Below, one piece after another: positions 8,617 through 17,996 of a stretch of 44,320 nt of DNA. The stretch spans positions 1 to 44,320 of the forward strand of contig JAJZBM010000023.1 of the NCBI GenBank assembly GCA_021798915.1, given 5' to 3'. The notes beneath the pieces are model-generated. The model saw nothing but the letters and a program-made list of their open reading frames with translations, was not told where the DNA came from and did not search any database. Source of the stretch: Pseudomonadota bacterium (GTDB lineage Bacteria > Pseudomonadota > Alphaproteobacteria > Acetobacterales > Acetobacteraceae). Numbering within the stretch: the stretch's first letter is position 1; each line of letters opens with the position of its first letter. The position numbers and the translations under genes are program-made.

Positions 8617-9801
8617 CTACTCCGCCGCCGGCGCCGCCTCCCGCGGTGGGATATACCGCGTGCCCAGGCTCCGCGCCATCGCCGCCCGCAGCGCCGGACT
8701 GACCGGCGAGGCGGCGGTCGGCCGGCCGTCATAGCCGACCCAGCGATTGCGCTCGTAATCATAAAGCTTGCAGCGCCTGAGCGTATCGTTGAGCCAGGCG
8801 AAGGAGAAGCGCTGATAGACCGCGAGCCCGGATGACAGGCCGTTGAGCCGTTCCTGGGCCGCGTAAAGCTGATGGTAGGGGATGCGCGGCATCACGTGAT
8901 GGGCCGGATGCTCGCAAATGTGATGAATGAACACCGCGAACCAGCGCGGAAAGGCGAGATGGAGCGAAATCTGCTCCATCGGCACGGTTTCTTTGCGGTC
9001 CACCGCGCCGTCGAACCAGGGAATGTCGGGATGGGTGTGGTGGACGAAGACGGTGAAGGAAAACAGCGTCTGCCAGACATAGAACGGCACCACGAAGCCG
9101 AGGATGAGAGCCGTCGCCGCGCCGGTCGAGGAATAGAGTGGCGCGCTAGCGAGCAAGGCGAGAAATCCGGCGAGATAGGCCGCGAGGATCGCGAAATACC
9201 ACCAGGCCGGGGCCAGGAAGCGGGCCGGGAGCAGTGCGGCGCGGGGGAAGAACCGCACCACCCACCAGCGCTCGATGATGTAATACGGCGCGAAGCCGAG
9301 CCCGAACGGCATGCGATAAAGATGCTCGCGCCAGCGGCGCAGGCGCGGCAGCGCATCATACTCCGCCTTCGAGAGCGGGGTCCAGGAATCCCGGTGGCGG
9401 CCATTGTTGAACGGGTGGTGGACGTAATGATGGTCGTAGACCCAGAGCTGGTAATTATAGAGGCCGGGGAGAAACCCCAAGACACCGGCGAGACGGTTCT
9501 GCCACGGGCGGCGGAAAAGATTGCCATGCGCCGCGTCATGGGCGAGGGTGCCGAGATTGGCGATCTTGACGCCGGCGAAAACGCTGAGAAGAATTTTTAC
9601 CGCAAGCCAAGGCACGAACAGAACCCCGGCGATGGCAGCCAGATAAAGCCCGTAATCGATCACAAAATCGGCGAGCGCGCGGCCAGGTGCCAGCACCAGA
9701 TACGGCGAGAGGGCACGGCGCAGCGCCTCGCGTGGCACGTGCTGCGGCTCGGTGGCCGGGGACGTTTCGGCCGGGATAGACGCGGAATCGGTCATCCTCA
9801 A
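8617..9801 (-). CDS. Membrane fatty acid desaturase family protein
   Basis: 394-residue integral membrane di-iron enzyme. Histidine boxes are HDAAH (88-92), HHYVHH (124-129), HHTH (254-257) and EHPAHH (297-302), the pattern of the fatty acid desaturase/hydroxylase superfamily. Hydrophobic spans lie at about 47-80, 200-225 and 228-250. The likely reaction is oxygen-dependent introduction of a double bond or hydroxyl into an acyl chain in the inner membrane; the exact substrate cannot be read. It is divergent from lipA across about 178 bases, but no functional link is proven. An ATG two codons further in (MTDSAS) is an alternative start. Confidence 0.88.
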   Translation of the reverse strand: MRMTDSASIPAETSPATEPQHVPREALRRALSPYLVLAPGRALADFVIDYGLYLAAIAGVLFVPWLAVKILLSVFAGVKIANLGTLAHDAAHGNLFRRPWQNRLAGVLGFLPGLYNYQLWVYDHHYVHHPFNNGRHRDSWTPLSKAEYDALPRLRRWREHLYRMPFGLGFAPYYIIERWWVVRFFPRAALLPARFLAPAWWYFAILAAYLAGFLALLASAPLYSSTGAATALILGFVVPFYVWQTLFSFTVFVHHTHPDIPWFDGAVDRKETVPMEQISLHLAFPRWFAVFIHHICEHPAHHVMPRIPYHQLYAAQERLNGLSSGLAVYQRFSFAWLNDTLRRCKLYDYERNRWVGYDGRPTAASPVSPALRAAMARSLGTRYIPPREAAPAAE

Positions 9802-9979
9802 TCCTCACGCGAAGGGTGGCTTCGCGAATAAATTTTATACAACCCCGCCGTGTTTTTCCAGCGTCATATTGCGCATGAACGCCCCCAAGCCGCTTGCCGC
9901 GTTGCGAAGACCGCGGCAAGCGCTTATTTCTCGCGCGGACCCTCCCGGCACGCCGGAGGGAAGAGCACAAGCGAGAGCC

Positions 9980-10975
9980 ATGCGCGTTCTGATCGATCAT
10001 CGGCGGGGTGGCGCGGTTGCCGCGCCCGGCCCGCGTCACCCCGAGAAGGCCAACCGACCGGACAATCCGATCGCGCGCAAACCCGCCTGGATCCGGGTCA
10101 AGGCGCCGACCCATCCGGTCTATCACCAAACCCGCGCGCTGCTGGCCGAAAACCGCCTGCATACGGTGTGCGAGGAGGCGGCCTGCCCGAATATCGGCGA
10201 ATGCTGGTCGGTCCGCCACGCCACCATGATGATCATGGGTGATACCTGCACTCGCGCCTGTAGTTTTTGCAATGTCCGCACCGGCCAGCCGGCGCCGCTC
10301 GATGGCGATGAGCCGGCGCGGGTCGCGGACGCGATCGCGCGGCTCGGTCTCCGCCATGTCGTCATCACCTCGGTCGATCGCGACGATCTCGCCGATGGCG
10401 GCGCCGCACATTTCGCCGCCGTGATCGGCGCCGTCCGCGCCCGCGCGCCGGACACCACGATCGAGGTGCTGACCCCCGATTTTCTGCGCAAAGGGACGGC
10501 GTGGCGCCTGGTCGCGCAAGCGCGCCCGGATGTCTTCAACCACAATCTCGAAACCGTGCCGCGGCTCTATCCCGCGATCCGCCCCGGCGCGCGCTATTAC
10601 CAGTCGCTCCGCCTGCTCGACCGGGTGAAAACCGATGACCCGGCGATTTTCACCAAATCCGGCCTGATGCTGGGCTTGGGCGAAAGCCGCGCCGAGGTGA
10701 TGCAGGTGATGGATGATCTGCGCATCGCCGGGGTCGATTTCCTGACCCTCGGCCAATATCTGCAACCGACTGTCAAACACGCCGCCGTCGATCGGTTCGT
10801 CCCGCCCGAGGAATTCGCCGAATACGCGGCCCTCGCCCGCGCCCGGGGATTCGCCATGGTCGCCGCTTCGCCGCTGACCCGGAGTTCCTATCACGCCGAC
10901 GCCGATTTCGCCGCCCTCCGCGCCGCGCGCGCCGAAAGTCACGCCGAAAGTCACGCTGAAAGTCGGGGAGACTAA
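9980..10975 (+). CDS. lipA: Lipoyl synthase
   Basis: Radical-SAM enzyme that inserts two sulfurs into protein-bound octanoyl groups to make lipoyl cofactor for 2-oxoacid dehydrogenases and the glycine cleavage system. It has the auxiliary cluster cysteines C64, C69 and C75 ([12 protein letters not shown]), the radical-SAM CTRACSFC (C90, C94, C97), and the C-terminal RSSYHAD with its cluster-binding serine. Length is 331 residues from the ATG at 9980, which has GAGAG upstream. The frame stays open further upstream, but those residues do not look like LipA. The C-terminus ends in a three-fold AESH/AESR repeat. It is first in an operon with the START-domain and threonine aldolase genes (4 bases, then a TGATG overlap). 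Confidence 0.97.
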   Translation: MRVLIDHRRGGAVAAPGPRHPEKANRPDNPIARKPAWIRVKAPTHPVYHQTRALLAENRLHTVCEEAACPNIGECWSVRHATMMIMGDTCTRACSFCNVRTGQPAPLDGDEPARVADAIARLGLRHVVITSVDRDDLADGGAAHFAAVIGAVRARAPDTTIEVLTPDFLRKGTAWRLVAQARPDVFNHNLETVPRLYPAIRPGARYYQSLRLLDRVKTDDPAIFTKSGLMLGLGESRAEVMQVMDDLRIAGVDFLTLGQYLQPTVKHAAVDRFVPPEEFAEYAALARARGFAMVAASPLTRSSYHADADFAALRAARAESHAESHAESRGD

Positions 10976-10979
10976 CGCG

Positions 10980-11483
10980 ATGCCGACCCATGCCGAGCGC
11001 CGGGTGGTCGGCTACCAGCCGGAGCAGCTTTTCGATCTCGTTGCCGATATCGGCAAATATCCCGACTTCCTGCCCTGGTGCCTCGGGGCCCGGGTGCGCG
11101 CCCGGAGCGCGGGCGAGGTGATCGCCGATCTCACCATCGGCTTCGGCCCGTTCCGCGAAAGTTTCACCAGCCGCGTCGCCCTCGAGCGGCCGCATCTGAT
11201 CCGGGTGCGCTACGAAAACGGCCCCTTCCGCTATCTCAACAACCAGTGGCGCTTCACGCCCGACCCCAGGGGAACTCATGCCGGGACGCATGTCGATTTC
11301 TTCGTCGATTTCGAATTCCGCTCGCGGCTTTTGCAGGCCGCAATCGGCGTCGTGTTCAACGAGGCGGTGCGGCGCATGGTGAACGCCTTTTTGAAGCGCG
11401 CCGGCGAGGTCTATGGCCCGCCCGAGCGGCAAACCCCCGCCTCCCCCCCCACCTCCCCCTTGGTCACGGCGGCGAAACCCTGA
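10980..11483 (+). CDS. Ubiquinone-binding START-domain protein (Coq10/RatA family)
   Basis: 167-residue member of the polyketide cyclase/START family that includes mitochondrial COQ10 and bacterial RatA-like proteins. It starts MPTHAERRVVGYQPEQLFDL, with VADIGKYPDFLPWC, then a beta-rich domain containing GFGPFRESFTS and VDFFVDFEFRS and the C-terminal helix FNEAVRRMVNAFLKRA. In alphaproteobacteria this gene commonly follows lipA, as here. The likely role is binding or delivering ubiquinone in the respiratory chain, inferred from the family. Its stop overlaps the next gene's start (TGATG). Confidence 0.88.
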   Translation: MPTHAERRVVGYQPEQLFDLVADIGKYPDFLPWCLGARVRARSAGEVIADLTIGFGPFRESFTSRVALERPHLIRVRYENGPFRYLNNQWRFTPDPRGTHAGTHVDFFVDFEFRSRLLQAAIGVVFNEAVRRMVNAFLKRAGEVYGPPERQTPASPPTSPLVTAAKP

Positions 11484-12553
11484 TGAAACTCGCCCCTCCC
11501 TTGCCCGATCCCGCTTCGCCGCCGGTCAGGGTTAATCTGTTCTCCGACACCCAGTCTCGCCCCAGCCCGGCGATGCGGGCGGCGATGATGGCGGCCGAGG
11601 TCGGCGACGAGCAGCGCGGCGAGGATCCGACGATCAACGCCCTTTGCGCCCGCATGGCGGATCTCCTCGGCAAGGAAGCGGCGATGTTCTTGCCGTCGGG
11701 GACGATGTGCAACGAAATCGCCATTCTCACCCATTGCCGCCCCGGCGACGAGATTCTCGCCCATGAAATGTCCCATATCGCGACCAGCGAGGGCGGCGCG
11801 CCCTGGGCGCTGGCCGGGGCGCGGGTGGTCGGGCTCGCCGGCGGGCGCGGGATGTTTGACGCAGCGACCCTGGAGGCGGCACTGACCCCGCGCGGGTATC
11901 GCTATGCCGCGCCGCAGACCCTGGTTGCCGTCGAGCAGACGGCGAATTTCGGTGGCGGCAGCGTCTGGCCGCAAGCCGCCCTCGCAGCGGTCGCCGACCT
12001 CGCCCATCGCCATGGCCTGAAAACCCATATGGACGGGGCGCGGCTCCTCAACGCGGTGGTCGCGAGCGGTGTTGCGGCGGCCGTCATGGCGGCGCCGTTC
12101 GATAGCGTCTGGCTCGATTTCACCAAGGGGTTGGGCGCGCCGATCGGCGCCGTGCTTGCTGGCGACGCCGCCTTCATCGATGCCGCCTGGCGCTGGAAGC
12201 AGCGTCTCGGCGGCGCCTTCCGTCAGGGCGGCATCGCTGCCGCCGGCTGTCTCTACGCGCTCGATCACCACGTCGCGCGGCTCGCCGAGGACCATGCCAA
12301 CGCCGCCCGCCTCGCCGCCGGTCTCGCCGCGATTCCGGGGCTCGCGGTCGAGACGCCGGAGACTAATCTGGTCTTTTTCGCGCTCACCAATGGCCTGCCG
12401 ATCGAGACCCTGGCGGCAAGGCTCCGCGCGCGGGGCGTGCTGATCAGCGTCTTCGGGCGCGGGCGCGGGCGGGCGGGCGTGCATCTTGACGTCACACGCG
12501 CGGATGTCGAGTTCGCGATCGAATCATTTCGCATGGCAGTTGAGGCCGGCTAA
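11483..12553 (+). CDS. ltaE: Low-specificity threonine aldolase family PLP enzyme
   Basis: 356-residue fold-type I PLP enzyme that cleaves L-threonine or allo-threonine to glycine and acetaldehyde. It has NLFSDTQSRPSPAMRAAM at the N-terminus, GEDPTINALCARMADLLGKE, the cofactor Asp in HMDGAR (D184), and the Schiff-base lysine in DFTKGLGAPIG (K215). The substrate-strand ending VHLDVTRADVEFAI is typical. The ATG at 11483 overlaps the preceding stop by one base, so it is translationally coupled. Exact stereo-preference cannot be read from sequence. Glycine output in a lipA operon may be chance rather than function. Confidence 0.9.
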   Translation: MKLAPPLPDPASPPVRVNLFSDTQSRPSPAMRAAMMAAEVGDEQRGEDPTINALCARMADLLGKEAAMFLPSGTMCNEIAILTHCRPGDEILAHEMSHIATSEGGAPWALAGARVVGLAGGRGMFDAATLEAALTPRGYRYAAPQTLVAVEQTANFGGGSVWPQAALAAVADLAHRHGLKTHMDGARLLNAVVASGVAAAVMAAPFDSVWLDFTKGLGAPIGAVLAGDAAFIDAAWRWKQRLGGAFRQGGIAAAGCLYALDHHVARLAEDHANAARLAAGLAAIPGLAVETPETNLVFFALTNGLPIETLAARLRARGVLISVFGRGRGRAGVHLDVTRADVEFAIESFRMAVEAG

Positions 12554-12652
12554 GGGCTTGACCGCGGGCGGGCGGAATGATTAGCGATTGCGGGCCGGCG
12601 CATGGTGCCGGGCAACATAGATTCGTCGCGAGCGACACCAAGGAGAATAAGC

Positions 12653-12880
12653 ATGAAGCGTTTCGTGGTTGCGTTGGCTGCCGTTCTGCTCCTCGCGGGA
12701 CCGGCCTTCGCGCAAGCTGACCAGAAGGCCCAGGGGACCGAGAGCCAGACCGACCAGAAGGCCCAGAACGAGCATCATCACAAGATGAAGAAGTCCGCCC
12801 ATAAGAAGTCGACCAAGAAGGCGGCTCCGGCGGCGAACGCCGCGCCGGCGCCGGCGGCGGGTGGCGCGACGCAAAACTGA
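12653..12880 (+). CDS. Small basic secreted protein
   Basis: 75-residue protein with a signal peptide (MKRFVVALAAVLLLAGPAFA). The mature chain has DQKAQ twice, then a His/Lys-rich block (EHHHKMKKSAHKKSTKK) and an Ala/Pro tail. It is strongly basic and low in complexity, with no recognised domain. The start is fixed by AAGGAG at good spacing upstream of 12653. A perfect terminator hairpin follows, so it is a monocistronic, probably well expressed gene. A periplasmic role, for example in acid or metal stress, would be a guess. Confidence 0.75.
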   Translation: MKRFVVALAAVLLLAGPAFAQADQKAQGTESQTDQKAQNEHHHKMKKSAHKKSTKKAAPAANAAPAPAAGGATQN

Positions 12881-12919
12881 TCGCGCCGCGAGGCCATTGG
12901 CGTAACGGAACAGCACGAG

Positions 12920-12944
12920 ACCGGGGGACAACGTCCCCCGGTTT
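12920..12944 (+). terminator. Hairpin terminator
   Basis: Perfect 10-base stem ACCGGGGGAC / GTCCCCCGGT with a 3-base AAC loop, followed by TT. It lies 39 bases after the small basic secreted-protein gene. With the convergent pncC ending at 13006 it may serve both directions, although the T tract is short. Confidence 0.75.
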
Positions 12945-13005
12945 CCCAGCCTCGCCCGCCCATCGATCGCTATGGTGGCGGCCGTTCTGATACCGACGCT
13001 CGCGT

Positions 13006-13494
13006 TCAGTTGATGAAAGCCTGAAGCAGAAGAATCGCTTCCCTCGTCGCGGCCGCTCTCACCGCGTTGCGGCTGCCGAGGAATTTTCGTGAAACCGCCT
13101 GCGCGCGCCCCGCCCGCGCGAGGCCGAACCACACCAGCCCCACCGGTTTTTCTGCGCTTCCTCCGCCCGGCCCGGCAATGCCGGTGATGGCGAGCGCGAT
13201 CTCGGCCGAAGCGTGCGCGAGCGCGCCCGTCGCCATCGCCTGCGCGACCTCCGCACTCACCGCGCCATGGGCCGCGATCAGCGCCGAAGGCACGCCGAGC
13301 ATTTCGGTTTTCGCGGCGTTCGCGTAGGTTACGAATCCGCGCTCGAAAACGTCGCTCGCGCCGGCAATGGCGGTGATCATGGCGGCGACCAGGCCGCCGG
13401 TGCAGCTCTCCGCGGTGGTCAGACGCAGAGTTTTTTCGCGCAGCCTCGCGACCAATGCCGCCGCCGCGCGGTCGTCGTCCGGATCCGGGATCAT
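13006..13494 (-). CDS. pncC: Nicotinamide-nucleotide amidohydrolase (CinA C-terminal family)
   Basis: 162-residue stand-alone CinA-C domain enzyme that deamidates NMN to nicotinate mononucleotide in pyridine-nucleotide recycling. Family motifs are TTAESCTGGLVAAMIT, GGFVTYxNxAK in the form ERGFVTYANAAKTEMLGV, and ALAITGIAGPGGGSAEKPVG. The ATG at 13494 overlaps the pgpA stop as ATGA, which fixes this start over a longer in-frame reading. It is the third gene of slt-pgpA-pncC. In many alphaproteobacteria pncC follows pgpA, which supports the call. Confidence 0.93.
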   Translation of the reverse strand: MIPDPDDDRAAAALVARLREKTLRLTTAESCTGGLVAAMITAIAGASDVFERGFVTYANAAKTEMLGVPSALIAAHGAVSAEVAQAMATGALAHASAEIALAITGIAGPGGGSAEKPVGLVWFGLARAGRAQAVSRKFLGSRNAVRAAATREAILLLQAFIN

Positions 13495-13946
13495 CGCCAC
13501 CCTCCCCCCATGAGCACGAGCCAAAGCAGCATCGCCGCCAAGGCGCCGGCGACGAGATCATCGCCCATCACGCCGAGCGCGTCATGGCGGCGATCGAGCC
13601 AGCCGACCGGCCCCGGCTTCCAGATATCGAACAGCCGAAACAGCACAAACCCGAGCAGGATCGACCACGGCCGGGGCGCGCCGAGCGGCGCCAGCGCGAG
13701 AAATTGCCCGGCGATCTCATCGATCACCACCCAGCCCGGATCATCCGCCCCGGCGCCGGCGGCGGCAATCGCGAAGACGCCGCCGATCGCCGCCGCGATC
13801 GCCGCGCAAAGAATCGCCTGCTGGCCGAGCGCGAGCAGTGCCGCGCCCACCACGGCGGCGAACAGGCTGGCCCAGGTGCCGGGCGCGCGCGGCAGAAACC
13901 CGACCCCGAGGCCGCTTGCGATGGCGCGGGCGAGGGCGATTTTCAC
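13491..13946 (-). CDS. pgpA: Phosphatidylglycerophosphatase A
   Basis: 151-residue membrane phosphatase that dephosphorylates phosphatidylglycerophosphate to phosphatidylglycerol. It shows the PgpA blocks GFLPRAPGTWAS, VVIDEIAGQFLAL (metal and catalytic acidic residues), FRLFDIWKPGPVGWLD and GVMGDDLVAG. Three to four hydrophobic spans fit an inner-membrane enzyme. It overlaps the upstream transglycosylase by ATGA and the downstream pncC by ATGA, so the three are tightly coupled. Confidence 0.93.
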   Translation of the reverse strand: MKIALARAIASGLGVGFLPRAPGTWASLFAAVVGAALLALGQQAILCAAIAAAIGGVFAIAAAGAGADDPGWVVIDEIAGQFLALAPLGAPRPWSILLGFVLFRLFDIWKPGPVGWLDRRHDALGVMGDDLVAGALAAMLLWLVLMGGGWR

Positions 13947-15937
13947 GGCGCCAGCGGGTCCACTGCCGGCTCGTGGCGCTTGGCGTGATAGATGGCGATA
14001 TTCTCGACCACCCGCTCGACGTAATTGCGGGTCTCGCCGAACGGGATGCGCTCGATCCAGTCGAGCATCGCCATCTCGGATTTGGCGGCGCGCGGATCGC
14101 CATTGACGGCGAGCCAGGCGGCGACATTGCTCGGCCCGCCATTATAGGCGGCGAGCGCCAGCGGCAAGGCGCCATCGTAGCGTGCCATAAGTGCGGCGAG
14201 ATAGGCGGCGCCGAGGCGGATATTGAGGCCGGCATCGCGGGTGAGATCGGCGGTCACGACCGCCAGGCCAAGCGTGTGGGCGACCTGCCGCGCCGTGCCG
14301 GGCAGAAGCTGCGTCAGCCCGAGGGCGCCGGACGGGCTCACCGCCGCGACATCGAAACTGCTCTCCTGGCGGATCAGGCCGAGCATCGTTGCCGCCGCCA
14401 CCGGCTGCGATGGCACGCTCGCGGCGAGCGGCCAGCCGGCGCCGGGCAGCATCAGGCCATCGCGCCCGGCGCGGCGGGCAATCGCCACCGCCGCATCGGG
14501 CAGGCCGAAGGAAAGGCCGAGCCGCGCCGCGAGCGCGCGATGGCGCGGCGCGGGCGCAAGCCCGGCGAGATCGACGAGAAACGGCCGCGCCCGGTTCGCC
14601 GCCCCCCAGGCAACCAGCAGGGACGCCGCGCGGGCGAGGTCGCGGGCGGCGAAATCGCGTGCCTCGGCCGGGGTCGCGGCGGGATCATGAAGGGCGGCGA
14701 TCCGGGCGCTCAGCCGCGCCGGCGGCCAGCCCAGGGCGATGGCGGCGCGCTGGCCATAGAACGCGACCGGCCATGCCGCCGCGCGGATGTATTCGGCCCG
14801 CGCGCCATCGCCATCGCCGCCCGCCGCCGCCACCCGCCCCAGCCAGTAATGGGCGCGGGCTTGGGTGATCACCGCCGGCGACAGCGCGGCGAGGGCCCGG
14901 AAATGCGGCGCGGCGCGGGCCGGGTCGTGGAGGGATTCGAGGGCGATGAAGCCGGCGAGAAAGATCGGATCGGCGCGCGCGGCGGCGGTCTCGGCCGCCC
15001 CGGCTGGATCCGCCACCCCGCCCGCGATCACCGCATAGGCCGTTTCGGCATCGCCGGTGGCGAGGATCTGCCGCGCGAGGGTTTCGCGCTCGGCGAGGAA
15101 GGCGGCGGCGCGATCGCCGGCAGCGTGCGTCGCGCCCTCGCCGCTCGCCTGCCAGAGTGCGGCGGCATCGGCGAGCCGCCCGGCGCGCCGCAGCCAGCGC
15201 GCCGTCTCGAAAAATACCAGCGGCCATTCCCTGACCGATGCCGGCAAGCCGGCGAGTTGATCGCCGGCATCCGGCCGATCGGCCCGCAGCGCGAGCACCG
15301 CCCGCGCCGCCGCTTGCTGCTCGGGCGTCATCTCCGGCAAGGCGCGTGCCGCCGCCTCGGCGTCGCGTGGCAGGAGGCGGGTGAAACGCGCCCAGGTGGC
15401 GGCGGGGGTGAGCGCGCCGGGCCAGCGCGCCGCGAGGACGGCCTCGGCCGCCGCATCGTCGATCCCGCCGCTCCAGGCGAACCCGGCAGCCCGCGCCGCC
15501 GCGGCGGCATCGCCGCTCGCCGCCGCGGCATTGGCGCAACGCAGCCAGGCTTCCGGCAGAACCGGCGGGGCGTTCCGGCAAAACGCCGCCGCCGCGCGGT
15601 CGTCGGCGAGCGCGACCAAAGCCTCGTCCCGCCGCCGGGCGAGCAGATCCTGCCCTGGCCAATCCGGGTTGGTGGCGATGAAAGCGGCGATTTCCTCGGC
15701 GCTCGCCCCTCCCCCAGGGGCATCGGCCGGGGCGAGCAGGCGGTAATAGGTGACGAGTTTTCCGGCCATCGGATCGGCGATCTGCCTGGCCAAGGCGGCG
15801 GCGCGCGGCCAGTCATCGCCGCGGATCGCCGCCATGACGTCGCTTGTCGGCGCGCCGGTGGGGGTCTCGGCGTGGAGCGGCGGGGCGAGCAGCAGCAGCC
15901 AGGGCAGCAGCAGCGAAAAGGGCGAGCGGCGTGACAT
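13943..15937 (-). CDS. slt: Soluble lytic murein transglycosylase (Slt70-like)
   Basis: 664-residue periplasmic enzyme that cleaves peptidoglycan glycan strands to 1,6-anhydromuropeptides. It has a signal peptide ([23 protein letters not shown]), a long Ala-rich superhelical region of TPR-like repeats (about 30-480), then the catalytic SLT domain. That domain contains [31 protein letters not shown] written here in parts: LIRQESSF holds the catalytic Glu, followed by [11 protein letters not shown], then [13 protein letters not shown] and ETRNYVERV. The start at 15937 is chosen because the upstream extension has no signal peptide and runs through the dapA promoter. First gene of slt-pgpA-pncC. 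Confidence 0.94.
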   Translation of the reverse strand: MSRRSPFSLLLPWLLLLAPPLHAETPTGAPTSDVMAAIRGDDWPRAAALARQIADPMAGKLVTYYRLLAPADAPGGGASAEEIAAFIATNPDWPGQDLLARRRDEALVALADDRAAAAFCRNAPPVLPEAWLRCANAAAASGDAAAAARAAGFAWSGGIDDAAAEAVLAARWPGALTPAATWARFTRLLPRDAEAAARALPEMTPEQQAAARAVLALRADRPDAGDQLAGLPASVREWPLVFFETARWLRRAGRLADAAALWQASGEGATHAAGDRAAAFLAERETLARQILATGDAETAYAVIAGGVADPAGAAETAAARADPIFLAGFIALESLHDPARAAPHFRALAALSPAVITQARAHYWLGRVAAAGGDGDGARAEYIRAAAWPVAFYGQRAAIALGWPPARLSARIAALHDPAATPAEARDFAARDLARAASLLVAWGAANRARPFLVDLAGLAPAPRHRALAARLGLSFGLPDAAVAIARRAGRDGLMLPGAGWPLAASVPSQPVAAATMLGLIRQESSFDVAAVSPSGALGLTQLLPGTARQVAHTLGLAVVTADLTRDAGLNIRLGAAYLAALMARYDGALPLALAAYNGGPSNVAAWLAVNGDPRAAKSEMAMLDWIERIPFGETRNYVERVVENIAIYHAKRHEPAVDPLAP

Positions 15938-16030
15938 CGCCCCTCTATAGCGCGGCACGGCCTTGCGGCGCATCCCTCGCCGGTCGTAGATAGCATCCGG
16001 ATTTTGCCGCCGGTCGCGAGGGAGGTCGTC

Positions 16031-16909
16031 ATGTTCAAAGGCTCGCTGGTCGCGCTGATCACCCCGATGCGCGCCGATGGCGCGGTGGATGAGGCGGCGT
16101 TGGCGCGCTTCGTCGAATGGCAGATCGCCGAAGGGACGGACGGGCTGGTTCCGGTCGGCACCACCGGCGAATCCCCGACCCTGAGCCATGCCGAGCACAA
16201 GCGGGTGGTCGAGATCGTGCTCGATGTCGCCAAGGGACGGGTGCCGGTGATCGCCGGCGCCGGCTCGAACAGCACCGAGGAGGCGATCGATCTCGCGCGG
16301 CATGCGAAAACGGCCGGCGCCGACGGCGTCCTGGTGGTCACGCCTTATTACAACAAGCCGACCCAGGAAGGGCTCTATCTGCATTTCAAGGCGATCGCCG
16401 ACGCCGTCACCATCCCGCTCCTGATCTACAATATCCCGCCACGCAGCGTCATCGATATGAGTGTCGAGACGATGGCCCGGCTGGCGAAACATCCGAACAT
16501 CGTCGGCGTCAAGGACGCAACCGCCAATCTCGCCCGCCCGCTCCATACCCGCGCCGCTTGCGGCCCGGAATTCTGCCAGCTTTCCGGCGAAGACCACACG
16601 GCCCTCGCCTTCCTCGCGGTCGGCGGGCGGGGCTGTATCTCGGTCACTGGCAATGTCGCCCCCAGGCTCTGCGCGACCATGCAGCGCGCCTGGGCGGAAG
16701 GACGGATCGATGAGGCGATGGCGATCCAGGATCGGCTTTTACCGCTGCATGACGCGCTTTTCGCCGAGACCAGCCCGGGGCCGGTCAAATTCGCCGCCTC
16801 CCTGCTCGGCTTTTCGGCCGCTCATTGCCGCCTGCCGCTGGCGCCGATCGCCGAGGCCACGGCCAATCGGGTGCGCGCCGCGATGGCCGGGCTCGGCCTC
16901 ACCGCCTGA
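16031..16909 (+). CDS. dapA: 4-hydroxy-tetrahydrodipicolinate synthase
   Basis: 292-residue class I aldolase condensing pyruvate with aspartate semialdehyde, the first committed step of the lysine and diaminopimelate pathway. The pyruvate Schiff-base lysine is K161 (VGVKDAT), with Y133 in IYNIPPRS and the TTGE motif at 44-47. GGAGG lies upstream of the ATG at 16031. Length is typical. It is 21 bases upstream of smpB, so the two are probably cotranscribed, an arrangement common in alphaproteobacteria. It is divergent from slt across about 90 bases. Confidence 0.97.
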   Translation: MFKGSLVALITPMRADGAVDEAALARFVEWQIAEGTDGLVPVGTTGESPTLSHAEHKRVVEIVLDVAKGRVPVIAGAGSNSTEEAIDLARHAKTAGADGVLVVTPYYNKPTQEGLYLHFKAIADAVTIPLLIYNIPPRSVIDMSVETMARLAKHPNIVGVKDATANLARPLHTRAACGPEFCQLSGEDHTALAFLAVGGRGCISVTGNVAPRLCATMQRAWAEGRIDEAMAIQDRLLPLHDALFAETSPGPVKFAASLLGFSAAHCRLPLAPIAEATANRVRAAMAGLGLTA

Positions 16910-16930
16910 TCGGCGCGGCGAGGCATTCCG

Positions 16931-17419
16931 ATGGCGGGCAAGGGCGAGAAGGGCCCGCGCATGATCACCACCGGTGTCGCCGCGCAAAACCGCAAGGCAC
17001 GGTTCGACTATGCGATCGGCCGCACCGTCGAGGCCGGCATGGTGCTCAAGGGGGCGGAGGTGAAATCGCTCCGCCTCGGCCGCGCGACACTGAGCGAGGC
17101 CTGGGCCGGCGAACGGGAGGGCGAACTCTACCTCTTCAACGCCTATATCCCGGAATATCAGGGCGGCGTGCTGTCGCGCTTCGAGCCGCGCGCGCCACGC
17201 AAGCTCCTGCTCAAGCGCAAGGAAATCCGCGAACTCGCCGGTGCGGTCTCGCGCCAGGGGGTGACGCTGGTGCCCTTGCAGATCCATTTCAACGAACGCG
17301 GCCGGGCCAAATTGCTGCTCGGCCTCGGCGAAGGCCGCAAGAAAGCCGACAAGCGCGCCGCCATCGCCGCCCGCGACTGGCAGCGCGACAAGGCACGGAT
17401 CATGCGCACGCGTGGGTAG
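16931..17419 (+). CDS. smpB: SsrA-binding protein SmpB
   Basis: 162-residue tmRNA partner required for trans-translation rescue of stalled ribosomes. It has the conserved QNRKARFDYAI, GMVLKGAEVKSLR, YLFNAYIPEY, PRKLLLKRKEI and the basic tail RKKADKRAAIAARDWQRDKA that enters the mRNA channel. It lies just after dapA. A two-hairpin intergenic repeat begins 21 bases after its stop and may act as a terminator. Confidence 0.97.
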   Translation: MAGKGEKGPRMITTGVAAQNRKARFDYAIGRTVEAGMVLKGAEVKSLRLGRATLSEAWAGEREGELYLFNAYIPEYQGGVLSRFEPRAPRKLLLKRKEIRELAGAVSRQGVTLVPLQIHFNERGRAKLLLGLGEGRKKADKRAAIAARDWQRDKARIMRTRG

Positions 17420-17440
17420 TCGTGAGATTATAGGGTGATT

Positions 17441-17504
17441 CTTCTTTTTCTGAAGAAAAAGAAGCAAAAAGACTTTCCATGGGGCAGTGCCTGCGGCACT
17501 GCCC
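17441..17504 (+). repeat. Two-hairpin intergenic repeat, copy 1
   Basis: Hairpin A is CTTCTTTTTC-TGAA-GAAAAAGAAG (17441-17464), a perfect 10-base stem. After a short CAAAAAGACTTTCC linker comes hairpin B, GGGCAGTGCC-TGC-GGCACTGCCC (17482-17504), also perfect. Closely related elements lie after holC and after the SDR gene. It is probably a dispersed REP-like family that may terminate transcription. Confidence 0.85.
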
Positions 17505-17625
17505 GCGCCGGGAAAGCCGCTTGACGGCGGCGGCGGGTTTGGGGATAAGACGATCACCCGGGCGTGGCGAAGGTCGTGCCGGGGTTTGTTTTTGCGCCCA
17601 CCGGCTTCAGGAAATGGATTTCACG

Positions 17626-17928
17626 ATGTCCCGCCGCTGCCAGATCACCGGGAAAAGCGTGCTGACCGGCAACAACGTCAGCCACGCCAATAACAAGACC
17701 CGCCGCCGGTTCCTACCCAATCTGCAGGAAACCTCGCTGCTTTCGGACCAGCTCGGCGTGCCAGTGACGCTCCGCGTGACGACGCGGGCGCTCCGCACCA
17801 TCGAGCATAATGGCGGCATCGATGCCTTCCTGATCGCAACCCCGGCGCGCAAACTGCCGCCGGAGGCGAAAGTTCTGAAGCGCCGGGTGCTTCGCGCCCA
17901 GGCGCGCCGCGCCGAAACCGCCGCCTGA
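17626..17928 (+). CDS. rpmB: 50S ribosomal protein L28
   Basis: 100-residue large-subunit ribosomal protein. It begins [20 protein letters not shown], with [12 protein letters not shown] and [20 protein letters not shown], the standard alphaproteobacterial L28 form. The ATG at 17626 gives the usual MSRRC start; an in-frame ATG at 17614 would add four residues. It is preceded by a roughly 200-base gap holding the two-hairpin repeat and probably its promoter, and followed by a clear terminator. Confidence 0.97.
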   Translation: MSRRCQITGKSVLTGNNVSHANNKTRRRFLPNLQETSLLSDQLGVPVTLRVTTRALRTIEHNGGIDAFLIATPARKLPPEAKVLKRRVLRAQARRAETAA

Positions 17929-17943
17929 CGGGGGCTCGGCGCG

Positions 17944-17980
17944 AAGCCCGGATGGCGTTAACCGGGCTTTTGCTTTTTTG
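17944..17980 (+). terminator. Rho-independent terminator after rpmB
   Basis: Stem AAGCCCGG (17944-17951) and CCGGGCTT (17962-17969) with a 10-base loop, followed by TTTGCTTTTTT. It lies 15 bases after the L28 stop. Confidence 0.9.
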
Positions 17981-17996
17981 GGGTTAGTCTCGGTCT

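Noticed and set aside
9752-9979. Upstream in-frame ATGs for lipA
   Set aside because: Residues before 9980 do not resemble LipA and would overlap the desaturase start and the shared promoter.
13838-15934. 698-codon plus-strand frame opposite the lytic transglycosylase
   Set aside because: The antisense strand encodes an intact Slt with signal peptide and catalytic motifs; no domain is seen in the plus frame.
17430-17560. Short peptides such as [10 protein letters not shown] predicted across the hairpin repeats
   Set aside because: They arise from the T-rich/A-rich hairpin arms of the repeat and recur at each copy, so they are not genes.
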